Both the position numbers and the translations under genes were made by a program. This document shows, in pieces, positions 5,932 to 11,998 of a DNA stretch of 11,998 nucleotides. This DNA comes from an uncultured Eubacteriales bacterium (GTDB lineage: Bacteria > Bacillota > Clostridia > Oscillospirales > Butyricicoccaceae): contig CATJIY010000126.1 of the NCBI GenBank assembly GCA_949740695.1, forward strand, positions 1-11,998, written 5' to 3'. The stretch's first letter is position 1. Every line of letters starts with the position of its first letter. Below the pieces are notes generated by a model, which saw only the letters and a list, made by a program, of their open reading frames with translations, did not search any database and was not told the origin of the DNA.

Positions 5932-6480
5932 TCAACATACCACATTGCCGCCGCGAAGCGTGTCTGTTTCCGGTTGCGGCAAAGGAAGAAAGTCCTCCCC
6001 TTTCCTGCAAAAAACCCCATAGCTCTCCCCCTCCGCTTCCACCAATGTGGTGATGCAGAGGAAGGAAGCCAGAGCACAGGGGGTTCCCAGACGAAGGGGA
6101 AAGAGAAAATACTCCATGTCCATCCAGCAGGCGCTTTGCAGCGCTCCGGCGGCGTTTGCAATCTCGTCCTCCTCTACCGGAGAAAAGGCGGAAAGCGCCA
6201 GCGGAAGCCCCGGCAGATGTGCTTCCCCCGGCAGCGTTCGGTCGATGAAAGCACGAACAGGCGCTTCTCCTGCCGGGATTTCTCGGCGCAGGAGGAATCG
6301 ATCGTTTTCGGGCAGCATCACCCCAAGGTGGCGCAGTCCCTGATCGGTTTGAAGTACCACACGATAAATCAAGCCCATCTCGCTGGGACAGCTGGCCAGC
6401 AGCCGCTGCTGGCGGCCGGCCGGCTCCCAGGCGAGACAGCCCAGCTTCCTCTGTCCAAGGTACAGGCCACATTCGCCCAT
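5932..6480 (-). CDS. Hypothetical protein, first gene of the spoIIGA-sigE-sigG cluster
   Basis: 182 residues; not recognised. There is no signal peptide and no clear membrane helix, so it is probably cytoplasmic. It looks like a mixed alpha/beta protein with the pattern GLIYRVVLQTDQGLRHLGVMLPE early on. An acidic stretch (SPVEEDEIANAAG) and hydrophobic strands (YFLFPLRLGTPCALASFLCI) follow. GAGGTGA lies five bases before the ATG, a good signal. The upstream unit ends in a terminator just before it (6524-6556), and spoIIGA follows after 15 bases. It is therefore likely the first gene of the sporulation transcript. A role in sigma-E control or early sporulation is a guess from position only. 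A longer-looking frame in the same region is an arginine- and serine-rich shadow. Confidence 0.75.
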   Translation of the reverse strand: MGECGLYLGQRKLGCLAWEPAGRQQRLLASCPSEMGLIYRVVLQTDQGLRHLGVMLPENDRFLLRREIPAGEAPVRAFIDRTLPGEAHLPGLPLALSAFSPVEEDEIANAAGALQSACWMDMEYFLFPLRLGTPCALASFLCITTLVEAEGESYGVFCRKGEDFLPLPQPETDTLRGGNVVC

Positions 6481-6523
6481 ACTTTCACCTCATTTCCGTC
6501 CATCCCTATCCTATGCGGCAACG

Positions 6524-6556
6524 AAAAAAACAGTACGCTTTTTTTGCGTACTGTTT
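6524..6556 (-). terminator. Intrinsic terminator after the mazF unit
   Basis: A perfect 11-pair stem (AAACAGTACGC, 6528-6538, with its complement 6546-6556) closes a seven-base loop. On the minus strand it runs into seven T residues at 6524-6530. It separates the mazF unit from the spoIIGA cluster. The cluster promoter must therefore lie in the short 6481-6523 stretch, overlap the hairpin, or depend on read-through. Confidence 0.9.
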
Positions 6557-6588
6557 GGAAAGATGAAATTGGGGCCGTCATCCGGCGG

Positions 6589-7197
6589 CTAAGAAATCGT
6601 GTAACTGCCCGAAATCAACAGGGTCATAGCTTGGGCGGCATAGATGCCTCGCCCCTGAACATTGACCGCATACAAATGGTTGGCGGCCAGGCTTCCCCCG
6701 TTTTCCAAGACGGTTCCGTCGCTGAGATCATACAGGCCCGGGGAACCGGCGGCCACGCAGCTGGCCTGTCCTTGCCGCAAAACAAGCTGAACGCCTAGAC
6801 TGCAAATCACCGTAGACCCGGCGGGAACCTGAATGGTCTCCCAAACGGCGCCCTTTTGGGCGGAACCGCCCATTTTTTCCAAGACCGCGTCGGCAATAGC
6901 GTCCACCAGGGAATCATCCACGCTGCCGGCCGCAAAGGAGCGCAGCTTGCGGTCCACATAGGTCTCTAGCTCCTTGGTCTGGCTGCTGAGGGCGGAATCA
7001 TAAGACTTGACAGCCTCCGCCAGCTTACTATCCATATCCTTCTGGGCCTGGGGCAGCAACACCTGCTGTATGTAACTCAGAGTGACCAGCGGGTCACTCT
7101 GGCTGCCGTATTCTGCGGCTATCGCCCCAAGGCCAACGATCATCAAAAGGGCTGTCAACAGGCAAACCAGCCAGATCCCCCATTGTTTTGGTTTCAC
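6589..7197 (-). CDS. Membrane-anchored coiled-coil protein of unknown function
   Basis: 202 residues from a GTG start. One membrane helix lies at about 7-28. A charged helical stretch follows at about 40-108, likely coiled coil (QKDMDSKLAEAVKSYDSAL, then TKELETYVDRKL). A small C-terminal beta-rich domain spans about 118-202 and ends GSYTIS. The beta-domain carries several glycine-rich turns (SPGLYDLSDGT, NGGSLAANH). The protein probably sits outside the membrane with the beta-domain distal. The GTG is chosen because GGAGGG lies at the end of mazF just upstream, and the mazF stop is one base away, so translation is coupled. Longer in-frame starts would overlap mazF by 60 bases. The family is not recognised by name; no enzyme motif is visible. 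Confidence 0.75.
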   Translation of the reverse strand: MKPKQWGIWLVCLLTALLMIVGLGAIAAEYGSQSDPLVTLSYIQQVLLPQAQKDMDSKLAEAVKSYDSALSSQTKELETYVDRKLRSFAAGSVDDSLVDAIADAVLEKMGGSAQKGAVWETIQVPAGSTVICSLGVQLVLRQGQASCVAAGSPGLYDLSDGTVLENGGSLAANHLYAVNVQGRGIYAAQAMTLLISGSYTIS

Positions 7198-7198
7198 A

Positions 7199-7585
7199 CT
7201 ATCCCTCCACTGTAACGTCTCGACCGGCACGAAGCCCAAGGCTGATGGCAATGGCTCCATCTACCCGATGCATGGCCTTTTCGTCCAGACAGCCCATTTT
7301 TTCCCGCAGCCGCCGTTTGTCCAAGGTTCGCATCTGCTCCAAGAGCACCACCGAATTTTTAGACAAACCATAGGTTCGGGCTTCAATCTCAATGTGAGTT
7401 GGCAAATGGGCTTTATTTTGCTGAGAAGTAATGGCCGCCGCGATAACAGTGGGGCTATACCGGTTGCCCACATCGTTTTGCACAATGAGCACCGGGCGCA
7501 TCCCCCCCTGTTCGCTACCGACCACTGGGCTGAGATCCGCGTAATAGATCTCCCCCCGCTTAACGATCGCTTGTTGGTTATCCAA
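7199..7585 (-). CDS. ndoA: MazF/PemK-type mRNA endoribonuclease toxin (NdoA-like)
   Basis: 128 residues from a TTG start. It is closely similar to B. subtilis NdoA/EndoA (MazF), which cuts single-stranded RNA at UACAU sites. The sequence IVKRGEIYYADLSPVVGSEQGG matches the family N-terminus. R30 in MRPVLIVQND and T53 in AAAIT sit where the catalytic Arg and Thr of EndoA lie. The segment LPTHIEIEARTYGLSKNSVVLLEQMRTLDKRRL is also typical. Start choice: GGAG lies ten bases before TTG at 7585. A GTG at 7594 (131 residues) is also in frame but too close to that site. No antitoxin gene is recognisable upstream, which is unusual for the family. Downstream, the coiled-coil gene starts one base after the stop. 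Confidence 0.93.
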   Translation of the reverse strand: MDNQQAIVKRGEIYYADLSPVVGSEQGGMRPVLIVQNDVGNRYSPTVIAAAITSQQNKAHLPTHIEIEARTYGLSKNSVVLLEQMRTLDKRRLREKMGCLDEKAMHRVDGAIAISLGLRAGRDVTVEG

Positions 7586-7994
7586 TGTAATCACGCTCCG
7601 CAGGAATTAAGTCGGACAAATCCGCAACCATATCATTCCACGGAAGTACCGGTTTTAATCATGGGAAACACAAAGGAAGTTCCTCTGAGCCAAAAAAATC
7701 TTACCGTCCATTTTATTCGCGGCCCTTCCCTGTGAAATACCGCGGCGTGTCACGTCCCATTCTATGCCCGCTCCCGCCGGCCGGTTCCAACGAATCAAAC
7801 CGTCCTTTGCAATTAGTATATCATAGTTTCTTCCAGTTGACAAGGGCAGTCCAGAGATTTTTGGGAAACCTATCCGCCGGATTCCAAACAAGCGCGCCGG
7901 AACAGCGACAACTTTTTGCCGGTGAAAGCCCCTGCGCCCAAAAGGTCTGGCATATTTATGCGCGTTCTGCCGGCGGAACACCGCGCGCAGGTTC
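7586..7994. other. 409-base stretch without a recognisable gene; mazF leader
   Basis: This holds the mazF promoter (7815-7843), a leader of about 220 bases, and about 150 bases after the lipoprotein gene with only a poor hairpin. One 108-residue minus-strand frame crosses it (7655-7981), but it lacks a ribosome binding site, spans the promoter and resembles nothing known. The leader has a run of tiny overlapping frames of 9-18 codons, the first (ATG near 7760) preceded by GGGAG. I could not recognise a ribbon-helix-helix or AbrB-type antitoxin in any frame. In B. subtilis this position holds alr and ndoAI, so it may be a deletion scar. Confidence 0.6.
7815..7843 (-). promoter_or_regulatory. 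Sigma-A promoter for the mazF unit
   Basis: On the minus strand, TTGTCA (7838-7843), a 17-base spacer, then TATACT (7815-7820). Each box is five of six to consensus and the spacing is ideal. The predicted start is near 7808, leaving a leader of about 220 bases before mazF. Confidence 0.75.
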
Positions 7995-8555
7995 TTATTG
8001 GGCCGCCGGCGTCCATTGAAAGCTTTGCGGGGTGATCGTCAAAATCAGACTTCCATCCAGATACAATTCGGCGGAAACCAGATCCAAGGTTTCCCGCTGA
8101 AAAGTCGCCCGTTTTAACAGCTGAATCTGTCCCTGAACCGACGGATAATCCGCAGTGAGAAAATCCCCCTCCAAAGCATAAGCTTCCGGCGGAGCGCTGC
8201 CCAGATCGTTCATCAGGCAATGCAAAGCGTCCATGGGGGAAAAGCCCGCCACCTCTGGCAGCAGCGCGTCCAGAGACAAATCCTCATATTGCAGCCGGGC
8301 TTCCCCCTTTTGCAGCACAGCGGTGACGCCAGCCACCGATTCCGGCCCCAGCAAAGTCACTTTAGCGGCGTCGCCCTCCGTTTGACAGCTCAGCTGATAT
8401 TCCGCGCAAAAACCCGCGTGGGTAGTAATCACATATTCGGCCTGCAAGCTCCCGGCGGAATAGCGCTCCACCAGTTGCCGGGGGTCAAATGCCTGCTGGC
8501 ACCCAGCCAAAAGCAGCAGCGCCAGCGCCATTCCAAAGCAAAATTTCCGTTTCAT
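7995..8555 (-). CDS. Lipoprotein of probable YdcC/GerS (LolA-like) type
   Basis: 186 residues. A lipoprotein signal peptide is clear: MKRK, a hydrophobic core, and a lipobox ending LLAG-C19, so the mature protein should be lipid-anchored outside the membrane. The remainder is mostly alternating beta-strand segments (ATFQRETLDLVSAELYLDG and SLILTITPQSFQW near the end). This resembles the LolA/LppX fold of B. subtilis YdcC and C. difficile GerS. GerS is required for spore cortex germination and is encoded next to alr2. The position directly after acpS matches ydcC in B. subtilis. AGGAG lies nine bases before the ATG. The gap from acpS is 42 bases. The identification leans on gene order and fold pattern rather than strong motifs. 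Confidence 0.7.
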   Translation of the reverse strand: MKRKFCFGMALALLLLAGCQQAFDPRQLVERYSAGSLQAEYVITTHAGFCAEYQLSCQTEGDAAKVTLLGPESVAGVTAVLQKGEARLQYEDLSLDALLPEVAGFSPMDALHCLMNDLGSAPPEAYALEGDFLTADYPSVQGQIQLLKRATFQRETLDLVSAELYLDGSLILTITPQSFQWTPAAQ

Positions 8556-8597
8556 TGCATCATCTCCTCGTGAGAGGATATGACCTTGGGAAGAGCG

Positions 8598-8960
8598 CTA
8601 TTCCTCCAGCGCCACACAGGTGGCAAAAGCCACCTCTTTGGTATGAGAGATGGACAGCGCCAGCTGCATCCTTCCAAATTGGGCGGCGGCGCTGCCGGTA
8701 AGGGCCGCCTGGGGCGCGCCGGCGGCCGACCAGGTCACCCCCAGTTCCCGGGGAAGCAAGCCGTACAGCCCCCGGCCAAGGGCCTTTGCCATAGCCTCCT
8801 TGGCGCAAAAAATGCCAGCGGCAGTCTGCGCCGGACGGCCGCTGGCGGCAATGTGCGCCTGCTCCTCGGGAGTATACACCCGGCGGCAAAAGCCCGGCTT
8901 TTCCACCAAAGACGCAAACCTGGCCACCGTTTCCACGTCCGCTCCTGTATAGATTTTCAC
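8598..8960 (-). CDS. acpS: Holo-[acyl-carrier-protein] synthase AcpS
   Basis: 120 residues from a GTG start, the usual size. It moves the 4'-phosphopantetheine group from coenzyme A to acyl carrier protein in fatty acid synthesis. The magnesium-binding residues are visible: D8 in TGADVETVARF, and E55 in AGIFCAKEAMAKALG, the family signature. The C-terminal SISHTKEVAFATCVAL strand is also typical. The GTG at 8960 overlaps the stop codon of the flavoprotein gene by four bases (GTGA), and GGAGG lies eight bases upstream, so translation is coupled. A longer frame upstream is an out-of-frame shadow of the flavoprotein gene. Confidence 0.96.
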   Translation of the reverse strand: MKIYTGADVETVARFASLVEKPGFCRRVYTPEEQAHIAASGRPAQTAAGIFCAKEAMAKALGRGLYGLLPRELGVTWSAAGAPQAALTGSAAAQFGRMQLALSISHTKEVAFATCVALEE

Positions 8961-10189
8961 CCTTCCGTCCTCCCCGCGGCCGCTCCCGCCCGCAGGCCGG
9001 TAATCCAGGCCCAGTGCAGATTCCATCCGCCGCATTCCCCTACCGCGTCCAAAAGCTCCCCGGCCAGATGCAATCCGGGACATTTGCGAGATTCCAGTGT
9101 GGCCGGGTCCACCTCCTCCAAAGGGACGCCGCCGCCGGTGGCCTGGGCCTGTTCCCAGCCCAGAGCGCCTTCCACCGGAAACGCCCAAGCCTTACATTCT
9201 GCCGCCAGCGCCGCCAGCTCGCCAGCGGTCAGCGAACCAATTTTCCGGGAAAGGGGCTGGAGTCCGGCGCTTTTCATCAAAGCATAGGCCAGCCGCTTGG
9301 GAACTGTGCCCAGCAGTAAGGTTTCCAGGCTTTCTTCCCAATAAGCCCGCCGCCGTTCCTTCAACAAAGCCAGCAGCCCTTGCCGGGTAACCTGCGGGAA
9401 CAAATCCACAAAAACCACGCAGGCCTCTCCCTGTCTCTGAAGCGCTTTCCCCGAAAGATTCATCACCGGTATTCCGGAAAGGCCATATTCGGTAAACTGC
9501 ACCTCCCCTTCTTCCCGCCCCAAAATCCGTCCGCCCATTTGTAAGGTAAGGGCCCCATGGGCGCGAAGTCCCTTCAGCCCTCTGACGCCCGCCCCTCCGC
9601 AGCAAAGAGGCGTAAGGGCGGGATACAAAGGGGCGCAGCTGTGCCCCAGCTGACGGGCCAGAGAAAATCCGCTTCCATTGGAGCCTAATTTGGGCGCGGC
9701 CCGTCCGCCCGCCGCCAGGACCACCCGGGACCCTTCCATTCGCCGCCCGTCTTGCGCAATGAGCTGAAAGCCCCCGGCCTTTGGCTCCAGCCGGAGCGTT
9801 TCCCAATTGCAGCGGACTTCAATGCCCAGCCGGGTCAAGGCGGTCAAAAACACGTCCACTACCATAGCCGCCTGCCGGCAATAGGGATAAACCCTGCCCT
9901 CTGTCTCCTCTTGGCACAGCAGCCCCAGGGAGGAAAAAAAGTCCAGAACCTCCTGGGGACCGGTCCCCGCTAAAATCCGCGCCAACGCCTTGGGATGACT
10001 GGTTGCGTACCCCTCCGGCCCGGCCCTTAAATTGGTCAGGTTGCACCGGCCATTGCCGGTAGCCAGCAGCTTTTTCCCCACCCGGTCCAGACGCTCGGCC
10101 ACAATCACCCGGCCGCTTCCCTGTCTGGCGGCCGAAATAGCGGCCGCTAAGCCCGCCGCTCCGCCGCCAAGGATGATTACCGGTTTCAT
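8957..10189 (-). CDS. HI0933/YhiN-family FAD-dependent oxidoreductase
   Basis: 410 residues, the usual family length. The N-terminus has a classic dinucleotide-binding fold, VIILGGGAAGLAAAISAA (GxGxxG at about 8-13), with an acidic end to the second strand (VIVAERL). The family signature GKKLLATGNGRCNLTN is at 38-53. Next come VVLAAGG near the middle and the C-terminal block TGGGVPLEEVDPATLESR, then GLHLAGELLDAVGECGGWNLHWAW. The family usually has LDVDG or LDIDG in that block; here it reads LDAVG. The reaction is not established for these proteins (often labelled aminoacetone oxidase-like or BaiN-like). AAGGAG precedes the ATG. It lies 58 bases after the radical SAM gene and overlaps acpS by four bases. 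Confidence 0.93.
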   Translation of the reverse strand: MKPVIILGGGAAGLAAAISAARQGSGRVIVAERLDRVGKKLLATGNGRCNLTNLRAGPEGYATSHPKALARILAGTGPQEVLDFFSSLGLLCQEETEGRVYPYCRQAAMVVDVFLTALTRLGIEVRCNWETLRLEPKAGGFQLIAQDGRRMEGSRVVLAAGGRAAPKLGSNGSGFSLARQLGHSCAPLYPALTPLCCGGAGVRGLKGLRAHGALTLQMGGRILGREEGEVQFTEYGLSGIPVMNLSGKALQRQGEACVVFVDLFPQVTRQGLLALLKERRRAYWEESLETLLLGTVPKRLAYALMKSAGLQPLSRKIGSLTAGELAALAAECKAWAFPVEGALGWEQAQATGGGVPLEEVDPATLESRKCPGLHLAGELLDAVGECGGWNLHWAWITGLRAGAAAGRTEG

Positions 10190-10247
10190 CTATCTCCACT
10201 CCTTTTGATTGGATTTCCCGCCCCGGGAACCGGCCGCGCCTCCGGCG

Positions 10248-11120
10248 CTACAGCCCCTCCAGATCAAACGGGGGCGTATATTCTTCCCGGGCCGAACGCC
10301 GGTCCTGCCCATAACCGGAAAAGCCCAGTTGAACCGCTCTTTGGGCCACTCGTTGATATTCATAAGTGGTCACCCGGCGGTTGATCTCTGGAAAAGCGGC
10401 GCAAGCCGGGGTTGGCGTATATTGGCTCATCAAACTGAGCAAAAAGCTCTCCTTCGGCAAAGCCTGATCCAAAAAATCCAGCGCTGCCAGGGAATCCCGC
10501 AGTCCGCCGGGCATCACCAGATGGCGGATCACCAGTCCCTGCCTCAGCGTTTCCCCTTCCCATTCCAGCCGGGGCTGCTGCCGGTGCATCTCCAAAATGG
10601 CCCGGGAAGCCGCCTCGAAGTAATCGGAAGCGCCCGAGTACCGTTCGGAACGTTGGGCGCTGACATATTTCAAATCGGGCAGATAAATCTGAACATACCC
10701 CTCCCAAAGCCGCAGGGTTTCCACCCGCTCATAGCCGCCGGTGTTCATCACCACCGGGATGGCGGGCTTGGCCAGATCCAGCGCCCGCAAAACGCCCTGG
10801 GTGTGATGGGTGGGGGTCACCAGATTCAGATTGTGCGCGCCCTGGGCCTCCAACCGGGAAAAAACCTGGGCCAGCTGGCCGGGCGTCAAAGTCTTTCCCA
10901 CGCCGCCCCGGCTGATCTCCCGGTTCTGACAAAAGACGCAGCCCAAAGGACATCCGGAAAAAAACACCGTTCCGGACCCCCGGCTGCCGCTGACGCAGGG
11001 TTCCTCCCAAACATGTAAGGCCGCCCGGGCAGCCCGGATATCCGCGCCTTCGCCGCACCGGCCGGCAGATTGGGTTCTGTCCGCGCCGCACTGGCGGGGG
11101 CAGAGGATACAGCAAGCCAT
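10248..11120 (-). CDS. Radical SAM protein, PflX/PflA-related (COG1313 type)
   Basis: 290 residues. The [4Fe-4S]-SAM motif is C57-x3-C61-x2-C64 (SGCPLGCVFCQNREIS). Before it is a cysteine-rich N-terminus (C3, C4, C7, C11, C22; CILCPRQCGADR) typical of the PflX group, which may hold a second cluster. VTPTHHTQG, VMNTGGYE and YLPDLKY fit the barrel strands. It resembles pyruvate formate-lyase activating enzymes, but no formate-lyase partner is present, so the substrate is unknown. The ATG at 11120 is chosen because GAGGTGA lies just upstream; the frame continues 68 codons further without a matching start or family residues. It is the first gene of the operon with the flavoprotein, acpS and the lipoprotein. 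Confidence 0.92.
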   Translation of the reverse strand: MACCILCPRQCGADRTQSAGRCGEGADIRAARAALHVWEEPCVSGSRGSGTVFFSGCPLGCVFCQNREISRGGVGKTLTPGQLAQVFSRLEAQGAHNLNLVTPTHHTQGVLRALDLAKPAIPVVMNTGGYERVETLRLWEGYVQIYLPDLKYVSAQRSERYSGASDYFEAASRAILEMHRQQPRLEWEGETLRQGLVIRHLVMPGGLRDSLAALDFLDQALPKESFLLSLMSQYTPTPACAAFPEINRRVTTYEYQRVAQRAVQLGFSGYGQDRRSAREEYTPPFDLEGL

Positions 11121-11138
11121 GATCTCACCTCGGGCTTT

Positions 11139-11147
11139 ATCATAACA
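11139..11147 (-). promoter_or_regulatory. Extended -10 promoter of the radical SAM operon
   Basis: On the minus strand, TGTTATGAT (11139-11147) is an extended -10 box. The -35 region is poor. A start near 11132 would give a leader of only about a dozen bases with the ribosome binding site at its 5' end, so this is a moderate call. Confidence 0.4.
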
Positions 11148-11174
11148 CAGCCGGGAGATTTCTTCCAGAGGTTC

Positions 11175-11202
11175 TTGCCTTTTCTTATAAAAAAGGTATA
11201 AT
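11175..11202 (+). promoter_or_regulatory. Sigma-A promoter of nadE
   Basis: TTGCCT (11175-11180), a 16-base spacer, then a perfect TATAAT (11197-11202). The predicted start is near 11209, giving a leader of about 50 bases before the ATG at 11262. Confidence 0.75.
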
Positions 11203-11220
11203 AGGAGCCAGAAATCCATC

Positions 11221-11250
11221 GGGAGGCGCTTCCCTCCCCTTTTGTAAAGG
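11221..11250 (+). other. Hairpin pair in the nadE leader
   Basis: GGGAGG (11221-11226) can pair with CCTCCC (11233-11238) just before CTTTT, like a weak terminator. CCTTT (11238-11242) can instead pair with AAAGG (11246-11250), hiding the ribosome binding site. The two stems share one base. Regulation is possible but unproven. Confidence 0.35.
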
Positions 11251-11261
11251 AGCCAACAACC

Positions 11262-11998
11262 ATGAAAGACGGTTTTATCAAGATTGCCGCGGCAGCGCCC
11301 GACCTGCGGCTGGCCGATTGTCAATACAACAGCCGGAAACTCTCTCAGGCGGCCCGCCAGGCCGCTGGCCAGGGAATCCGGCTGCTGGTCACTCCCGAGC
11401 TTTCCCTCACCGGATATACCTGCGGGGATTTATTTTTCAGTCAATCCCTGCTGGACGAAGCCGAAGAGGCTCTGGCGGCGCTGTTAAAGGACACGCAGGA
11501 CTTGCCGCTGATTTTGGCGGTGGGACTGCCGGTGCGATGCTTGGGAAAACTGTATAATTGCGCCGCTGTTTTATATCAAGGAGATATACTCGGTTTGGTT
11601 CCCAAGGCCAATCTGCCGGGATACGACGAGTTTCAAGAACCCCGCTGGTTCACGCCCGCGCCAAAGGGGACGTGCGCCGTCACTTTGTGGGGTAAGCAGA
11701 TTCCCTTTGGCGCAAGGATGCGGTTTGCCTGCGCCCAGCTGCCCGCCTTTGTCTTTGGGGTGGAAATCTGCGAAGACCTTTGGGTGCCCTCTCCTCCTTC
11801 GGTGGATATGTGCCGGGAGGGGGCGGCCCTGATCGTCAACCTGTGCGCCAGTCACGACGGAGCCGGTCTGCCCGACGCTCACCGGGCGCTGGTGGCCGCC
11901 AACAGCCGCCGGTGCCACTGCGCCTATCTGCTTGCCAACGCGGGAGTGGGAGAAAGCACCACCGATCTGGTGTTTTCCGGCCAACAGCTGATCGCGGA
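11262..11998 (+). CDS. nadE: Glutamine-dependent NAD+ synthetase, N-terminal part
   Basis: The gene runs off the right edge; 245 residues are visible of a family usually 540-680 long. The enzyme amidates nicotinic acid adenine dinucleotide to NAD+, using ammonia from glutamine. The visible part is the nitrilase-like glutaminase domain. Its catalytic triad is E46 (TPELSLTGYTCGDLF), K115 (VPKANLPGYDEF) and C170 (FGVEICEDLWVP). The sequence GDLF near E46 and the PGYDEFQEPRWF segment are typical of NadE rather than other nitrilases. The synthetase domain, with the SGG(x)DS ATP-binding loop, must lie beyond the window. AAAGGAG is 9 bases before the ATG. The gene is divergent from the radical SAM operon. 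Confidence 0.93.
   Translation, partial: MKDGFIKIAAAAPDLRLADCQYNSRKLSQAARQAAGQGIRLLVTPELSLTGYTCGDLFFSQSLLDEAEEALAALLKDTQDLPLILAVGLPVRCLGKLYNCAAVLYQGDILGLVPKANLPGYDEFQEPRWFTPAPKGTCAVTLWGKQIPFGARMRFACAQLPAFVFGVEICEDLWVPSPPSVDMCREGAALIVNLCASHDGAGLPDAHRALVAANSRRCHCAYLLANAGVGESTTDLVFSGQQLIA

Noticed and set aside
5917..6000. A separate promoter with Spo0A boxes directly before spoIIGA
   Set aside because: Only a weak extended -10-like TGGTATGTT was found, with no TGTCGAA-type box and no -35. The 15-base gap suggests cotranscription instead.
5921..6472. 183-residue frame overlapping the gene at 5932-6480
   Set aside because: It is arginine-, serine- and glycine-rich with no ribosome binding site. 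The other frame has GAGGTGA and a normal composition.
7655..7981. 108-residue minus-strand frame between mazF and the lipoprotein gene, considered as a missing antitoxin
   Set aside because: It has no ribosome binding site, spans the mazF sigma-A promoter, and shows no ribbon-helix-helix, AbrB or other antitoxin pattern.
8961..9188. N-terminal extension of AcpS into the flavoprotein gene
   Set aside because: AcpS homologues start at the residue equivalent to the GTG at 8960, which has its own GGAGG site. The extension is the shadow of a conserved coding region.
11121..11324. 68-codon extension of the radical SAM gene
   Set aside because: The GAGGTGA site fits 11120, and the extension crosses the nadE promoter and start region without family-like residues.

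Overview
The window reads as a chromosomal segment of an endospore-forming Clostridia member of the Bacillota, probably an Oscillospiraceae-type gut anaerobe. The evidence is the set of sporulation genes (spoIID, spoIIQ, spoIIGA, sigE, sigG), the moderately high G+C content and the AGGAGG-type ribosome binding sites. The lineage is inferred; no rRNA gene is present to confirm it.

Layout from left to right. Positions 1-211 hold a strong minus-strand terminator and an unresolved left edge. Next come spoIIQ and spoIID, both on the minus strand in the order spoIID then spoIIQ. A plus-strand gene for an eight-helix membrane protein of unknown function is divergent from spoIID. The 350-base gap after it is almost filled by a hairpin-rich MITE-like repeat (about 3139-3446) that abuts the stop codon of sigG. 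Then, reading leftwards on the minus strand, come an unrecognised gene (5932-6480), spoIIGA, sigE and sigG. A good intrinsic terminator at 6524-6556 separates this cluster from an upstream minus-strand unit: a mazF/ndoA toxin gene and a membrane-anchored coiled-coil protein. A 409-base stretch without a recognisable gene (7586-7994) follows and carries a good sigma-A promoter. Further right is a minus-strand operon of four genes: a PflX-type radical SAM protein, an HI0933/YhiN-type flavoprotein, acpS, and a lipoprotein of probable YdcC/GerS type. Divergent from it, the plus-strand gene for glutamine-dependent NAD+ synthetase runs off the right edge.

How the genes fit together. SpoIIGA is the membrane protease that activates pro-sigma-E in the mother cell. 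Sigma-E is expected to drive spoIID. SpoIID and SpoIIQ act in engulfment, and SpoIIQ is part of the channel that links the forespore to the mother cell. Sigma-G is the late forespore factor. Two sites fit the forespore (sigma-F/sigma-G) promoter consensus, one before spoIIQ and one before sigG. These give the two forespore genes their own expression although each lies behind a mother-cell or predivisional gene.

The acpS - lipoprotein - mazF order matches the Bacillus subtilis acpS-ydcC-alr-ndoAI-ndoA order with alr and the antitoxin gene missing from the gap. I see no wholly new defence or catalytic system. The most interesting items are the hairpin-rich element, the toxin gene with no recognisable antitoxin, the two matched forespore promoters, and the unknown gene fused to the front of the spoIIGA-sigE-sigG cluster.
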